A stretch of DNA of 24,738 nucleotides from Euryarchaeota archaeon UBA182 (GTDB lineage Archaea; Thermoplasmatota; Poseidoniia; Poseidoniales; Thalassarchaeaceae), in NCBI GenBank assembly GCA_002495675.1, contig DAGH01000020.1, positions 14,837 through 39,574 on the forward strand. Direction: 5' to 3'. The notes beneath the pieces are model-generated. The model ran no database searches, was not told the DNA's origin, and worked only from the letters and a program-made list of their open reading frames with translations. Numbering within the stretch: position 1 is the first letter of the stretch; the number at the start of each line of letters is the position of its first letter. This document shows, piece by piece, positions 7,491 through 15,978 of the stretch. A program made the position numbers and the translations under genes.

Positions 7491-9116
7491 TTGAAATTAC
7501 CCACAACCCTCCGGGCAGATGTGACAACGACCGACGATGACCTTACTTTGGAGGATACTGATAGGGTCAGCGGTCGCGCTGCCTTGGTTGGAAATGTGAA
7601 AGCTGCGCTCGCAGTGTCCGGTGCAGTGCGATCAACCTTGGGCCCACGAGGCATGGACAAGATGCTCATCGATGATGATGGGAAAATCATGATCACGAAT
7701 GATGGGGCAACTGTATTAGAAACGGCAAAAGTAGAACACCCAACCGCTCAATTGGTCATTGAGACAAGTAAAAACCAGGACAAGATGGCCAGGGATGGGA
7801 CAACAACTACGATAATTATCCTCGCTGAATTGCTGAGGAATGCGTTAGAGCTGACCAGATCGGGTCTTCATCCCACTACAATAATTCAAGGATATCAAAA
7901 ATCCCTTGAAATTTGTAGAAAAGAGCTACCCTCTCTTGCCAAACCCATAACATCAGCCTCGGACCTGAACAAGATAATCGGTACCTGCGTTGGGAAGAAA
8001 ATCGACCCATCAATGCTGGATTTGGTTTCCAAACTCGCAATCGAGAGTTCTGAATCTATAGGAGTAGGACATGTAGATGATGAGCGGATGCTCGTGAACA
8101 GGATATCCATTGAAGAAGGGGCTGTGGGGGATACTGAACTTATCTCGGGTTTCGTGACACGGAAACAGCGGTTGGATCAGTCCATGCCCAGTCGAGGTGA
8201 ATCGTGTACAATTGCCGTAATCGACGGGGGAATCGAGGTACCTGAACTCGAAATCGACGCAGAACTGGAAATTTCCTCAATTGGCGTCAAGGACGGCTTT
8301 GACCAGAGAAAACGAGAGAAGATCATCAAAATGGTGGGAATATTGAGTTCACTCGGAGTAGGAATCGTAATCCTGCGCGACGGGGTGGATGATATGGCCC
8401 AAAATGCCCTCAGAGAGGCAGGGATTACCTGTTTCAGGAGATTCGACAAAGAGGATCTAGATCGCGTGGCGGAACAGACTGGAGCAATCATCTCCAGATC
8501 CATACAAGAACTAGAGGCCGATCAACTGGGGTCCTGCACCTCATGGAGTCAAAGGAAAGTGTCTGGGGTGAATTACCTAACAATACACTCTGATGAAGGT
8601 AGGGGAAAGACGCTTATTGCTAGGGGTTCTTCAGCGGCTCTCCGCGAAGAGATCATTCGAACCTTTGATGATGCATTGGGCGTTGCTGTGAGGGTCCGTG
8701 GTCCAGCACCAATGCTACCTGGCGGAGGGTCCACGTGGAGCTATCTGGCTAATCAACTGAGAAGGAAGTCAACGAAACTCAGTGACAGAGGGCAGCTCGC
8801 TGTTGAGGGCTACGCGGACGCGCTGGAGACAATTCCTCGAGTGCTTGCAGAGAATTCCGGTCAAGATCCCGTTGACAGGGTCCTTCAGCTGTCTGCAGCT
8901 CAATCCAAAAAGGGCCCCTGGATGGGATGTGATATCAATAACGGAAGCCTCATTGATTTGTACGATGCAGGGATAGTAGACCTAAGGATGGTAATTGAAA
9001 ATGGATTATCAGGTGCCACTGAGGGCGCCATATCCGTTCTTAGAATAGATGACCTTCTATGGGCCAAGGTTGAGCCTGGACAGCCTGATTGGAATGAGGA
9101 AGAAGTGACTGACTAA
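7491..9116 (+). CDS. Thermosome-like group II chaperonin subunit, divergent
   Basis: This is a subunit of a double-ring ATP-dependent folding chamber in the cytosol. It has 541 residues if started at TTG 7491; an in-frame stop at 7482 limits it upstream and GTG 7521 is the only other early option (531 residues). Family motifs are S-T-L-G-P-R-G at 48-54, N-D-G-A-T at 70-74, the ATP-site D102 in R-D-G-T-T-T-T at 101-107, D394-A-L and P-G-G-G at 410-413, then the conserved A-D-A-L-E-x-I-P-R segment near 442-450. Unusual points: Arg101 replaces the first Gly of the near-universal GDGTT, P-G-G-G-S-T-W replaces the usual G-G-G-A, and the tail is acidic with no Gly-Met repeats. It is probably a specialised paralogue. 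Its last 4 bases overlap the convergent dehydrogenase gene. Confidence 0.92.
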   Translation: MKLPTTLRADVTTTDDDLTLEDTDRVSGRAALVGNVKAALAVSGAVRSTLGPRGMDKMLIDDDGKIMITNDGATVLETAKVEHPTAQLVIETSKNQDKMARDGTTTTIIILAELLRNALELTRSGLHPTTIIQGYQKSLEICRKELPSLAKPITSASDLNKIIGTCVGKKIDPSMLDLVSKLAIESSESIGVGHVDDERMLVNRISIEEGAVGDTELISGFVTRKQRLDQSMPSRGESCTIAVIDGGIEVPELEIDAELEISSIGVKDGFDQRKREKIIKMVGILSSLGVGIVILRDGVDDMAQNALREAGITCFRRFDKEDLDRVAEQTGAIISRSIQELEADQLGSCTSWSQRKVSGVNYLTIHSDEGRGKTLIARGSSAALREEIIRTFDDALGVAVRVRGPAPMLPGGGSTWSYLANQLRRKSTKLSDRGQLAVEGYADALETIPRVLAENSGQDPVDRVLQLSAAQSKKGPWMGCDINNGSLIDLYDAGIVDLRMVIENGLSGATEGAISVLRIDDLLWAKVEPGQPDWNEEEVTD

Positions 9117-10051
9117 GCGAAGCCTGCTAACATGACATCCACCATTTTTTCCAGATCGTAGGTTGACTCCCATCCCCATTCCTGTTTGGCTGGGGAATCA
9201 TCCAGATCCTCCGGCCAGGAGTCCGCAATTTTCTGCCGATCATCTGGCACATACCTCATCTCAACCCCTGGTTTTTTTGCCATTATCATGGTCGCTAACT
9301 CCATTGCGGAGAATGTCAATCCTCTGACATTGTACCCTGATCTCCACTGGGACAGCCCTTGACTCGGAGCTTCCATTAACATAAGTGTGGCACGTATAGC
9401 GTCTTCCATCATCATCATAGGTAGCCTTGTATCTTCCCTCACGTAGAAGGTGTATTCTCCCTTGGCATTAATCTCGTTGAACACCTCTACGGCATAGTCT
9501 GTTGTGCCACCAGTCGGGACTGTCTTCCAAGAGAGGAGGCCGGGATATCTTATGCCCCTGGCATTTACACCATAGTTTTCCCAATACTTTAGCATCATTT
9601 CTTCTCCCTTTTTCTTGGTCAAACCGTAGATTGTGGTTGGGTTCAGAGAGGAGGATTGTCTTGCGATTGGCCTTGAATCTGGGCCGAAAACGGCGATTGA
9701 TGATGGCGAGAAGACACGACACCCATATTCCCTTGATGCATCCAATACGTTCTGTAGGCCACCTAGATTGACTCGCTCACAAAGATCTGGATCCTTTTCC
9801 CCGTCTGCTGACAATATCGCAGCCAAATTGTATATCGTTTTGATTGAATACTGCGATATGATTTGAGACATACTATCCAGATCAAGTACGTCTAGGTGCA
9901 GGAAGGGGGCGGGAAAATTTCCCTGATCTTGGACATCGGTTGCAATTACAGAGTTCTGACCATTTACCTCCCTTAGTCTGGAGACTAGGTCCGATCCGAT
10001 CTGGCCAAGTGCGCCGGTCACCAATATATGATCCCCGGGCGAGTCGGCCAT
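9113..10051 (-). CDS. L-threonine 3-dehydrogenase, short-chain dehydrogenase (epimerase-like) type
   Basis: This NAD-dependent enzyme oxidises L-threonine to 2-amino-3-ketobutyrate, the first step of threonine breakdown to glycine and acetyl-CoA. It has 312 residues. The Rossmann motif T-G-A-L-G-Q-I-G is at 12-19 and the catalytic set is Ser 117/118 with Y142-x3-K146. Stretches that distinguish this family from sugar epimerases are present: P-S-S-I-A-V-F-G at 116-123, R-Y-P-G-L-L-S at 168-174, G-G-T-T-D-Y-A at 181-187, L-P-M-M-M-M near 210-215, and near the end R-Q-K-I-A-D-S-W-P then D-D-S. This makes the assignment stronger than the generic 'NAD-dependent epimerase'. No 2-amino-3-ketobutyrate CoA ligase gene is adjacent. 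It is divergent from pyrG, with 105 bases between starts. Confidence 0.88.
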   Translation of the reverse strand: MADSPGDHILVTGALGQIGSDLVSRLREVNGQNSVIATDVQDQGNFPAPFLHLDVLDLDSMSQIISQYSIKTIYNLAAILSADGEKDPDLCERVNLGGLQNVLDASREYGCRVFSPSSIAVFGPDSRPIARQSSSLNPTTIYGLTKKKGEEMMLKYWENYGVNARGIRYPGLLSWKTVPTGGTTDYAVEVFNEINAKGEYTFYVREDTRLPMMMMEDAIRATLMLMEAPSQGLSQWRSGYNVRGLTFSAMELATMIMAKKPGVEMRYVPDDRQKIADSWPEDLDDSPAKQEWGWESTYDLEKMVDVMLAGFA

Positions 10052-10115
10052 GCACTAACCAAAACACAGACGATACTTCAACACCGATCATAGATGGGTT
10101 GAACCATTGCCAAGG

Positions 10116-10121
10116 TTCATA
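10116..10121 (+). promoter_or_regulatory. Candidate promoter element before pyrG
   Basis: GGTTCATAGG places TTCATA 36-41 bases before the pyrG ATG. A very similar GTTCATAACC lies 35-40 bases before thrS, so the two genes may share a promoter form that gives a leader of about 10-15 bases. Confidence 0.3.
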
Positions 10122-10156
10122 GGCGAAATGAGAGTGATGAGGACCCCGTTGTTGTC

Positions 10157-11821
10157 ATGAAATATGTGATTGTGACGGGGGGCGTCCTCTCTGGATTGGG
10201 AAAAGGAATTACTGCCAGCAGTATTGGAGTACTGATGAAATCTATGGGACTTAGGGTCACCTCAATCAAAATTGATCCCTATCTCAACAGCGATGCAGGA
10301 ACCATGTCGCCCTTCGAACATGGAGAAGTGTTCGTTCTTGACGACGGGGGAGAGGTTGATCTTGATCTCGGAAATTACGAGAGGTTCCTCGATGTTTCCC
10401 TGACAAAGGATCACAATATCACAACTGGTAAGGTCTATTCATCAGTTATTGAGAGGGAAAGAAGGGGAGATTACTTGGGTAAAACAGTCCAAGTCATACC
10501 CCACATAACAGATGAGATTCAAGATTGGATCGAGAGAGTGAGCACGATTTCGACAGACGGAGAAGATGAAGCTCCAGATGCTTGTGTGATTGAGCTGGGC
10601 GGTACCGTTGGTGATATCGAGAGTTCGCCTTTTATCGAGGCTCTGAGGCAGTTTCAGTTCAGAGTTGGGAGGCAGAATGTCTGTTTTGTCCATGTGAGTC
10701 TAGTGCCTGTCATGGGCCCTGTCGGAGAGCAAAAGACCAAACCAACCCAACATACAGTAAAAGAACTCAGAGGGCTGGGGATAACTCCGGATCTAATCGT
10801 CTGCAGGTCAAAAGAACCACTACAGCAGGAGATAAAACAGAAGCTCGCGGCTTTCTGCCATGTGGAGCCCAAGGCAGTGATTTCAGCTCATGATGTTTCA
10901 AATTTGTATCAAATACCCATATCGTTCGAGAAACAAGGCGTCAGAGCGATGATCGCCGATTGTATCGGTGTAAGTGTGTCAGAGGATGATGAATATCTCG
11001 AGGATTGGCGAAAGATGGCAGATCGCGTAGACGAGTTTCAGGAAGAAGTTCGCATTGCAATGGTGGGAAAATACACTGGACTCTCAGATTCATATCTTAG
11101 CGTCATCAAAGCTCTGCAACATTCATCCATTGCCGTAAATCGGAGACTGGTGATTGACTGGATTGAGTCCACTGACCTTGATTCCTCGATCACGGGTACT
11201 GATAGGGATGCACACAGAGAAGCATGGGAGACACTGAAGCTAGCTGACGGGATTCTAGTTCCAGGCGGATTTGGGAACAGAGGGGTCGAAGGGAAAATTG
11301 AAGCTGCAAGGTACGCAAGGGAGTCGAGAGTTCCTTATCTGGGCATTTGCCTTGGGCTTCAAATAGCAACTATTGAGTTCTGCCGCAACGAACTAGGCCT
11401 ACAAGATGCAAACTCGGAAGAGTTCGTTGACAATCCGGATAGTCTTGAGAACAAAGCAGTGGTCTTCATGCCTGAGATTTCCAAAACCCACATGGGGGGA
11501 ACAATGCGTCTGGGGGCTAAAGTGACACCATTTGTCATAGAGGATTGCAAGATTAAGAGATTGTATGGCAACCCATCTGAAGTTAGCGAAAGGCACAGGC
11601 ATAGGTATGAAGTGAATCCAGAATTGATTGAAGAAATTGAAGCAAAAGGTATGATGTACGTGGGGAAAGACGAGACGGGGCAGAGGTGTGAGATAATGGA
11701 ACTCAAGGACCACCCGTATTACGTTGGAACCCAATACCACCCCGAGTTCAAATCTCGGCCCGGTCGTCCAAGTCCCCCATTCCTCGGGCTTTTGAAAGCA
11801 GCAGTAGGAGAGGATTTATGA
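10157..11821 (+). CDS. pyrG: CTP synthase
   Basis: This enzyme makes CTP from UTP and ATP, using ammonia from glutamine. It has 554 residues, full length for the family. The N-terminal synthetase domain shows G-G-V-L-S-G-L-G-K-G at 8-17, D-P-Y-L-N near 40-44, and E-L-G-G-T-V-G-D-I-E at 146-155. The C-terminal glutaminase domain has G-G-F-G-N-R-G at 370-376, the nucleophile Cys398 in G-I-C-L-G-L-Q, and His528/Glu530 in Q-Y-H-P-E-F. All catalytic residues are present. It is a single-gene unit: the divergent neighbour is threonine dehydrogenase, and the convergent gene downstream begins its stop codon on the very next base (11822), leaving no space for a separate terminator. Confidence 0.98.
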   Translation: MKYVIVTGGVLSGLGKGITASSIGVLMKSMGLRVTSIKIDPYLNSDAGTMSPFEHGEVFVLDDGGEVDLDLGNYERFLDVSLTKDHNITTGKVYSSVIERERRGDYLGKTVQVIPHITDEIQDWIERVSTISTDGEDEAPDACVIELGGTVGDIESSPFIEALRQFQFRVGRQNVCFVHVSLVPVMGPVGEQKTKPTQHTVKELRGLGITPDLIVCRSKEPLQQEIKQKLAAFCHVEPKAVISAHDVSNLYQIPISFEKQGVRAMIADCIGVSVSEDDEYLEDWRKMADRVDEFQEEVRIAMVGKYTGLSDSYLSVIKALQHSSIAVNRRLVIDWIESTDLDSSITGTDRDAHREAWETLKLADGILVPGGFGNRGVEGKIEAARYARESRVPYLGICLGLQIATIEFCRNELGLQDANSEEFVDNPDSLENKAVVFMPEISKTHMGGTMRLGAKVTPFVIEDCKIKRLYGNPSEVSERHRHRYEVNPELIEEIEAKGMMYVGKDETGQRCEIMELKDHPYYVGTQYHPEFKSRPGRPSPPFLGLLKAAVGEDL

Positions 11822-12961
11822 TCAATCAACTGATATTGGCAAAATTCTGGTCGTTCTGTAACCCTGTAGAACTTTGAGATACTTCATTTCTGAGTAGTGT
11901 GAGTCTAGCTCATCATCTCCTGTCTCTATTCTCAACATTCTAATTGACAGCAATTTGGATGGTGTACAGACTCCAAGAACAGAATCAGGGCCGGCCATTT
12001 GCAACACTGCAGGTGATATTTGCAAATTCCCCCTACCAATCAGAAACCCTTGACCGCCCATCGGAGACAGGAGCATCGTTACCCCTCCATTATGGCCCTC
12101 CAACAGTTCCAGCAAACCTCCTTCGTCTAGGTCTTTGCCGACTTGGATTTTCCCAATCGATGCGTCTATACCCAATAATGTCGGGTCTAATCCGCATATT
12201 CCTCCAATCCTAGTTAGCGTTCCTCCCGAACCCCAAATAATGAGATTTTCATCAGTCATGAGTACCTCCGAGATGTGCTCTGCAAGTCCTTCGATAACCT
12301 CGTCCTCAGACGCTGATTCGACCATCTCTTTGGCGCCTTGCATCCATCTTGGGCTCGAGGGAGTCATTGCTTCTGCGTAAAGGCGAACAGACCACTCTCC
12401 TTGTCTATACAGTTCCTCATCAAGGTCCAATACCTCAGTTGAGGCGATCAATAAATCTCCACTCAACCAACTTTGGACCACCTCTGCAGCCCCTTTAGGT
12501 GAGCTTGCAAAACAGCCAGAGTACATCTTTACACCACAGGGAATTCCGACAACAGGTGTATTTGCAGCGGAATTCTGTTCAAGTGCTTTGACTATGTCTC
12601 TGGTTGTTCCATCACCGCCGGCATACAGGATTAAATCAACATCATTTCTTACCAAAACGGATACAAGGTCAACTGTATTTTGTTTGGATGTCTCACCTAA
12701 AGCCTCGTGGACCACTGATACATCAATTTTGAGGGATGGATCGAGCCACTCGGTTCCCATTCTGCCCTTGGACATTAGCAACCGTACTTCGTGAACGCTC
12801 AAATGGTCGCCCAAGAGAGACAATGCCTTCATTGCCCTGGGTCCTGCGCGATCTTCGGCACCTGCATTCCTTGCTTTCTGCGCAAGACCGTCAGACCCTT
12901 TGAGCCCCAAACGCCCTCCTAAGCCTGCGTCTGGATTGACAATCACGCCGATCCGAACCAT
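11822..12961 (-). CDS. ATP-NAD kinase-like protein, COG3199 type
   Basis: This predicted kinase of the NAD kinase/diacylglycerol kinase superfamily probably makes NADP from NAD or phosphorylates a related small molecule. It has 379 residues. The opening I-G-V-I-V-N-P-D-A-G-L-G-G-R-L-G-L-K-G matches the characteristic N terminus of archaeal COG3199 proteins, and the nucleotide-binding motif A-G-G-D-G-T-T lies at 114-120. The C-terminal half is Gly-rich and has alternating hydrophobic stretches, as in the family's beta domain. The start is ATG 12961, supported by a TATA candidate about 26 bases upstream. The true substrate of this family is less certain than for classical NAD kinases, so I leave the symbol blank. 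Confidence 0.8.
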   Translation of the reverse strand: MVRIGVIVNPDAGLGGRLGLKGSDGLAQKARNAGAEDRAGPRAMKALSLLGDHLSVHEVRLLMSKGRMGTEWLDPSLKIDVSVVHEALGETSKQNTVDLVSVLVRNDVDLILYAGGDGTTRDIVKALEQNSAANTPVVGIPCGVKMYSGCFASSPKGAAEVVQSWLSGDLLIASTEVLDLDEELYRQGEWSVRLYAEAMTPSSPRWMQGAKEMVESASEDEVIEGLAEHISEVLMTDENLIIWGSGGTLTRIGGICGLDPTLLGIDASIGKIQVGKDLDEGGLLELLEGHNGGVTMLLSPMGGQGFLIGRGNLQISPAVLQMAGPDSVLGVCTPSKLLSIRMLRIETGDDELDSHYSEMKYLKVLQGYRTTRILPISVD

Positions 12962-12984
12962 GTTCCTTGCGAGGCTGATGTTTT

Positions 12985-12990
12985 CTTATG
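12985..12990 (-). promoter_or_regulatory. Candidate TATA element for the COG3199 gene
   Basis: The complement strand reads CCATAAGAAAA, centred about 26 bases before ATG 12961, consistent with a leaderless transcript. It sits in the 138-base spacer shared with the divergent thrS. Confidence 0.35.
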
Positions 12991-13059
12991 GATGTGTATT
13001 GTCAATTGGCCAAAATGACTGAGAGTGTGGGAAAAAAGCGAGATCCTCTATCCACGGTG

Positions 13060-13065
13060 TTCATA
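13060..13065 (+). promoter_or_regulatory. Candidate promoter element before thrS
   Basis: TTCATA in GTTCATAACC lies 35-40 bases before ATG 13100, matching the position and sequence of the element before pyrG. Confidence 0.3.
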
Positions 13066-13099
13066 ACCAAAACGCCCACGTTCGGGAATAGGTATTGTC

Positions 13100-15043
13100 A
13101 TGGGGATGTTGAAAATCAGTCTTCCCGATGGTTTATCGCACGAATATGCCTCAGGAACCACAGTAGGAGAAATAGTAAGGAATGCCTATGGGAAAAAATC
13201 AGGCGCAGTGGCTGCGTTGGTTGATGGTGAAGAGAGGGATTTCTCCTACATTTTGGAGCAGGACTGCGATATCGAGCCAATTTTAGGGGATACTGAGGCT
13301 GGAAGATACATTCTTAGACACTCCTGCGCTCATTTACTGGCTCAAGCAGTGGTAGAAATTTATCCTGATGCCCAACCCACCATCGGACCTCCGATCGAAA
13401 ATGGATTTTATTACGACTTCAAGATGGACCCTGTTGGAGACGGAGATCTCAAGAAAATTGAGAAAAAGATGCAGGAACATATCAGGGCCAACCACACATT
13501 GACTCGTGAAGAGCACGATAACAGAACCCTTCGAGATATGTTTGCTGGGAATCCATTCAAGATAGAGATAATGAACGATAAAATAGGGATGGATATTGGT
13601 TCCTCCGCGTATCGTCAAGGCGACTTTGTTGATCTCTGTCTCGGCCCCCATGTTCCCTCAACTTCGTACTTGAGATGGTTCAAGCTGACAGGCACTAGTC
13701 AGGCATATTGGAAAGGTGACAGCTCGAAAGAGTCGTTGGTGAGAATCTATGGAATGTGCTTCTCTTCAAAGGACGAACTAAGAGAAAGGGAACGTCAGAT
13801 TGAAGAGGCCAAAAAGAGAGATCACAAAAAGATAGGTAAAGAGATGGAACTCTACATGATTGACGAAATGATCGGGAAAGGGCTCCCAGTCTGGTTGCCA
13901 AATGGTGAGATTCTAAAATCTGAGATCGAGCGATTTGCAATCGAGACAGAGGAACATTATGGGTATCAACGCGTGACTACTCCTGTCCTAGCCAAAAGGC
14001 AGCTGTTCGAGGCTAGTGGCCACCTTCCACATTATGCAGATGGTATGTACCCCCCAATGGAGATGGATGATGGTACATATTACCTTAAGGCAATGAATTG
14101 TCCGATGCATCATCTAGTTTTTAACAACAAAAAGAGATCGTACAGAGATCTGCCTTTGAGGATAGCCGAGTACGGGACAGTTTACAGGAATGAGCTGTCG
14201 GGTACTTTGGCGGGGCTCCTGAGAGTTAGAATGTTATCAATGAATGATGCCCACATCTACTGCACGATAGACCAAGTCGCACAAGAGGTGGGGTCAAACG
14301 TGAAGATGGTACAGGATTATTACGCCGCATTCGGCTTCGAGGACTATTCCTTCAGGCTATCGCTATGGGATCCAGAGAAAACCGAGAAATACATCGATCA
14401 GCCAGAGAACTGGAAAAAATCTGAAGACAGATTGAGGCAGATAATGGATGATCTCGGCGTGGATTACACCGAGTCAGTCGGTGAGGCCGCATTCTACGGA
14501 CCAAAAGTCGATATTCAATTCAAAACAGCATTGGGACGCGAGGAGTCTATGTCGACCATACAACTCGATTTTGCCGCAAAAGAGAGATTTGGTCTCTCTT
14601 ACATGGATGAAAATGGAAACCAAAACGATGAGGTGCTGGTGATTCATCGTGCACCCCTGTCTACCCATGAAAGATTTGTTGCTTTTTTGACAGAACATTG
14701 GATGGGTAATTTTCCCACCTGGATTTCACCCACCCAGGTGCAGATCATAACCATTTCAGAGCGTCATAGCGATTATGCAGGAGAGGTTGCAAGCAGATTG
14801 AAGGAGCATAAAGTGAGGGTCACAGTCGATGACTCTGACAGTACAATAGGCCGAAAAATTAGGACGCACAGGAAGATGCGTCCAGCCTACATGTTGATCA
14901 TTGGCGATGGTGAAGCCGCTGACGGCACCGTCTCAATAAGGGCTAGAAATGGTGACCAACGCAATGGAGTGCCTTTGGAGGACTTCATAGTTGGTGTGAC
15001 AGAAGAAATCAATAATAGAAGTAGTAAACTAAGTCTGGTCTAG
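13100..15043 (+). CDS. thrS: Threonyl-tRNA synthetase, bacterial-type architecture
   Basis: This enzyme charges tRNA-Thr with threonine. It has 647 residues; ATG 13106 is an alternative start. Domain order is a TGS domain (about 3-63), then the second additional editing domain with H74-x3-H78 and C180-x3-H184, the class II catalytic core, and the anticodon-binding domain from about 545. Catalytic zinc ligands are C334 (M-N-C-P-M-H-H), H385 and H516, and motif 2 is Y-R-N-E at 362-365 with Arg363. This is the bacterial/eukaryotic editing layout; many archaea instead carry an N-terminal D-aminoacyl-deacylase-like domain. Motif 2 reads S-G-T-L-A-G-L-L-R-V-R, a conservative change from the common S-G-A-L-x-G-L-x-R-V-R. 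It is followed after a short gap by the potassium channel gene. Confidence 0.97.
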   Translation: MGMLKISLPDGLSHEYASGTTVGEIVRNAYGKKSGAVAALVDGEERDFSYILEQDCDIEPILGDTEAGRYILRHSCAHLLAQAVVEIYPDAQPTIGPPIENGFYYDFKMDPVGDGDLKKIEKKMQEHIRANHTLTREEHDNRTLRDMFAGNPFKIEIMNDKIGMDIGSSAYRQGDFVDLCLGPHVPSTSYLRWFKLTGTSQAYWKGDSSKESLVRIYGMCFSSKDELRERERQIEEAKKRDHKKIGKEMELYMIDEMIGKGLPVWLPNGEILKSEIERFAIETEEHYGYQRVTTPVLAKRQLFEASGHLPHYADGMYPPMEMDDGTYYLKAMNCPMHHLVFNNKKRSYRDLPLRIAEYGTVYRNELSGTLAGLLRVRMLSMNDAHIYCTIDQVAQEVGSNVKMVQDYYAAFGFEDYSFRLSLWDPEKTEKYIDQPENWKKSEDRLRQIMDDLGVDYTESVGEAAFYGPKVDIQFKTALGREESMSTIQLDFAAKERFGLSYMDENGNQNDEVLVIHRAPLSTHERFVAFLTEHWMGNFPTWISPTQVQIITISERHSDYAGEVASRLKEHKVRVTVDDSDSTIGRKIRTHRKMRPAYMLIIGDGEAADGTVSIRARNGDQRNGVPLEDFIVGVTEEINNRSSKLSLV

Positions 15044-15056
15044 GGGTCGATGAACA

Positions 15057-15069
15057 ATTACGAAGTAAT
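15057..15069. promoter_or_regulatory. Small inverted repeat upstream of the channel gene
   Basis: ATTAC-GAA-GTAAT is a perfect 5-bp-arm inverted repeat in the thrS-channel gap, 17 bases before ATG 15087. It could be an operator, but an element this short may be chance. Confidence 0.2.
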
Positions 15070-15086
15070 CAATCACGGTGGATAAA

Positions 15087-15914
15087 ATGAGTTCCAATGC
15101 GAATGAACCTCGTCCTGCAGAAGGATGGAGGGAAAGGGTCCATGAGGTGATTTTTGAGGCTGACACTCGTCAAGGAAGAATATTTGACGTAGTGTTGATG
15201 GTGTCCATTGTTCTCTCAGTCATCACGGTAAGTCTCGAGAGTGTCGACTCCATACACTCCAAATACGGTCAAGAATTACGAATCGCAGAATGGGGATTTA
15301 CGCTCCTTTTCACGCTTGAGTATGTCCTCAGACTAGTCTCCGTCAGAAGGCCCCATAGATACGCCTTCTCGGCTTATGGACTGATTGATTTCATAGCAAT
15401 AATGCCAACCTACCTAAGTTTCATCGTCCCGAATTCATCGTCCTTCCTTGTCCTCCGCTCATTGAGATTACTAAGGGCATTCAGAGTTCTGAAATTAACG
15501 AGGTATTTTGGCGAGGCATCTGCCCTAAAGAGGGCACTTATTCAATCCAGAATGAGGATTGTTGTATTTCTGTTTGCAGTCTTCATCATATGCATAGTCA
15601 GTGGCGCCCTTCTGTACTTTGTAGAGGGTGAGAGGAATGATGGATTTACATCAATACCCCAGGGGGTATACTGGGCAATTGTGACGCTCACGAGCACAGG
15701 ATACGGAGACACAGTCCCAATCACTCCAGTCGGTAAGGCCATATCTGTGTTCATTATGATGATGGGGTATAGTTTGATCATCGTACCCACGGGCATAATC
15801 TCAACTGCCCTCATGCAACCTGAGCCGATAAGCACACAATCCTGCCCCTCTTGTTCACTGGGCGGGCACGACTATGGTGCAAAGTACTGCAAACATTGCG
15901 GTAGCCTACTGTAA
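15087..15914 (+). CDS. Voltage-gated-type potassium channel with C-terminal zinc ribbon
   Basis: This is a six-helix ion channel subunit in the cytoplasmic membrane, probably tetrameric and K+-selective. It has 275 residues from ATG 15087, chosen over GTG 15078 because GGTGG lies just upstream as a ribosome-binding site. Voltage sensor helix S4 has Arg at every third position (R124, R127, R130, R133, then K136 and R139). The selectivity filter T-S-T-G-Y-G-D lies at 202-208, between two hydrophobic helices. After the last helix comes a short linker and then a C-x2-C ... C-x2-C zinc ribbon in the last ~23 residues, an unusual cytoplasmic ending for a small Kv channel. The gap after thrS is short, so read-through is possible. 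Confidence 0.92.
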   Translation: MSSNANEPRPAEGWRERVHEVIFEADTRQGRIFDVVLMVSIVLSVITVSLESVDSIHSKYGQELRIAEWGFTLLFTLEYVLRLVSVRRPHRYAFSAYGLIDFIAIMPTYLSFIVPNSSSFLVLRSLRLLRAFRVLKLTRYFGEASALKRALIQSRMRIVVFLFAVFIICIVSGALLYFVEGERNDGFTSIPQGVYWAIVTLTSTGYGDTVPITPVGKAISVFIMMMGYSLIIVPTGIISTALMQPEPISTQSCPSCSLGGHDYGAKYCKHCGSLL

Positions 15915-15951
15915 TTTCGGCATATCATTGCGACAAATACCCGCTCTGTTG

Positions 15952-15959
15952 AAATTATC
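15952..15959 (+). promoter_or_regulatory. Candidate TATA element before the heptose kinase
   Basis: AAATTATC is centred about 24 bases before ATG 15979. It supports that ATG as the start, rather than the longer frame open from 15874 that overlaps the channel gene. Confidence 0.35.
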
Positions 15960-15978
15960 ATCTAGGGTCGGATGGTTC

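Noticed and set aside
12962..13099. tRNA or riboswitch (T-box-like) in the spacer before thrS
   Set aside because: No cloverleaf or long pairing stems are visible; 138 bases shared by two divergent promoters explain the space.
12988..13224. Open frame of 78 codons overlapping the start of thrS
   Set aside because: It runs through the promoter spacer and into thrS in another frame, with no recognisable protein features.
15874..15978. N-terminal extension of the heptose kinase overlapping the channel gene
   Set aside because: These 35 residues lie over the channel's zinc-ribbon codons, do not resemble GHMP kinases, and a TATA candidate points to ATG 15979.
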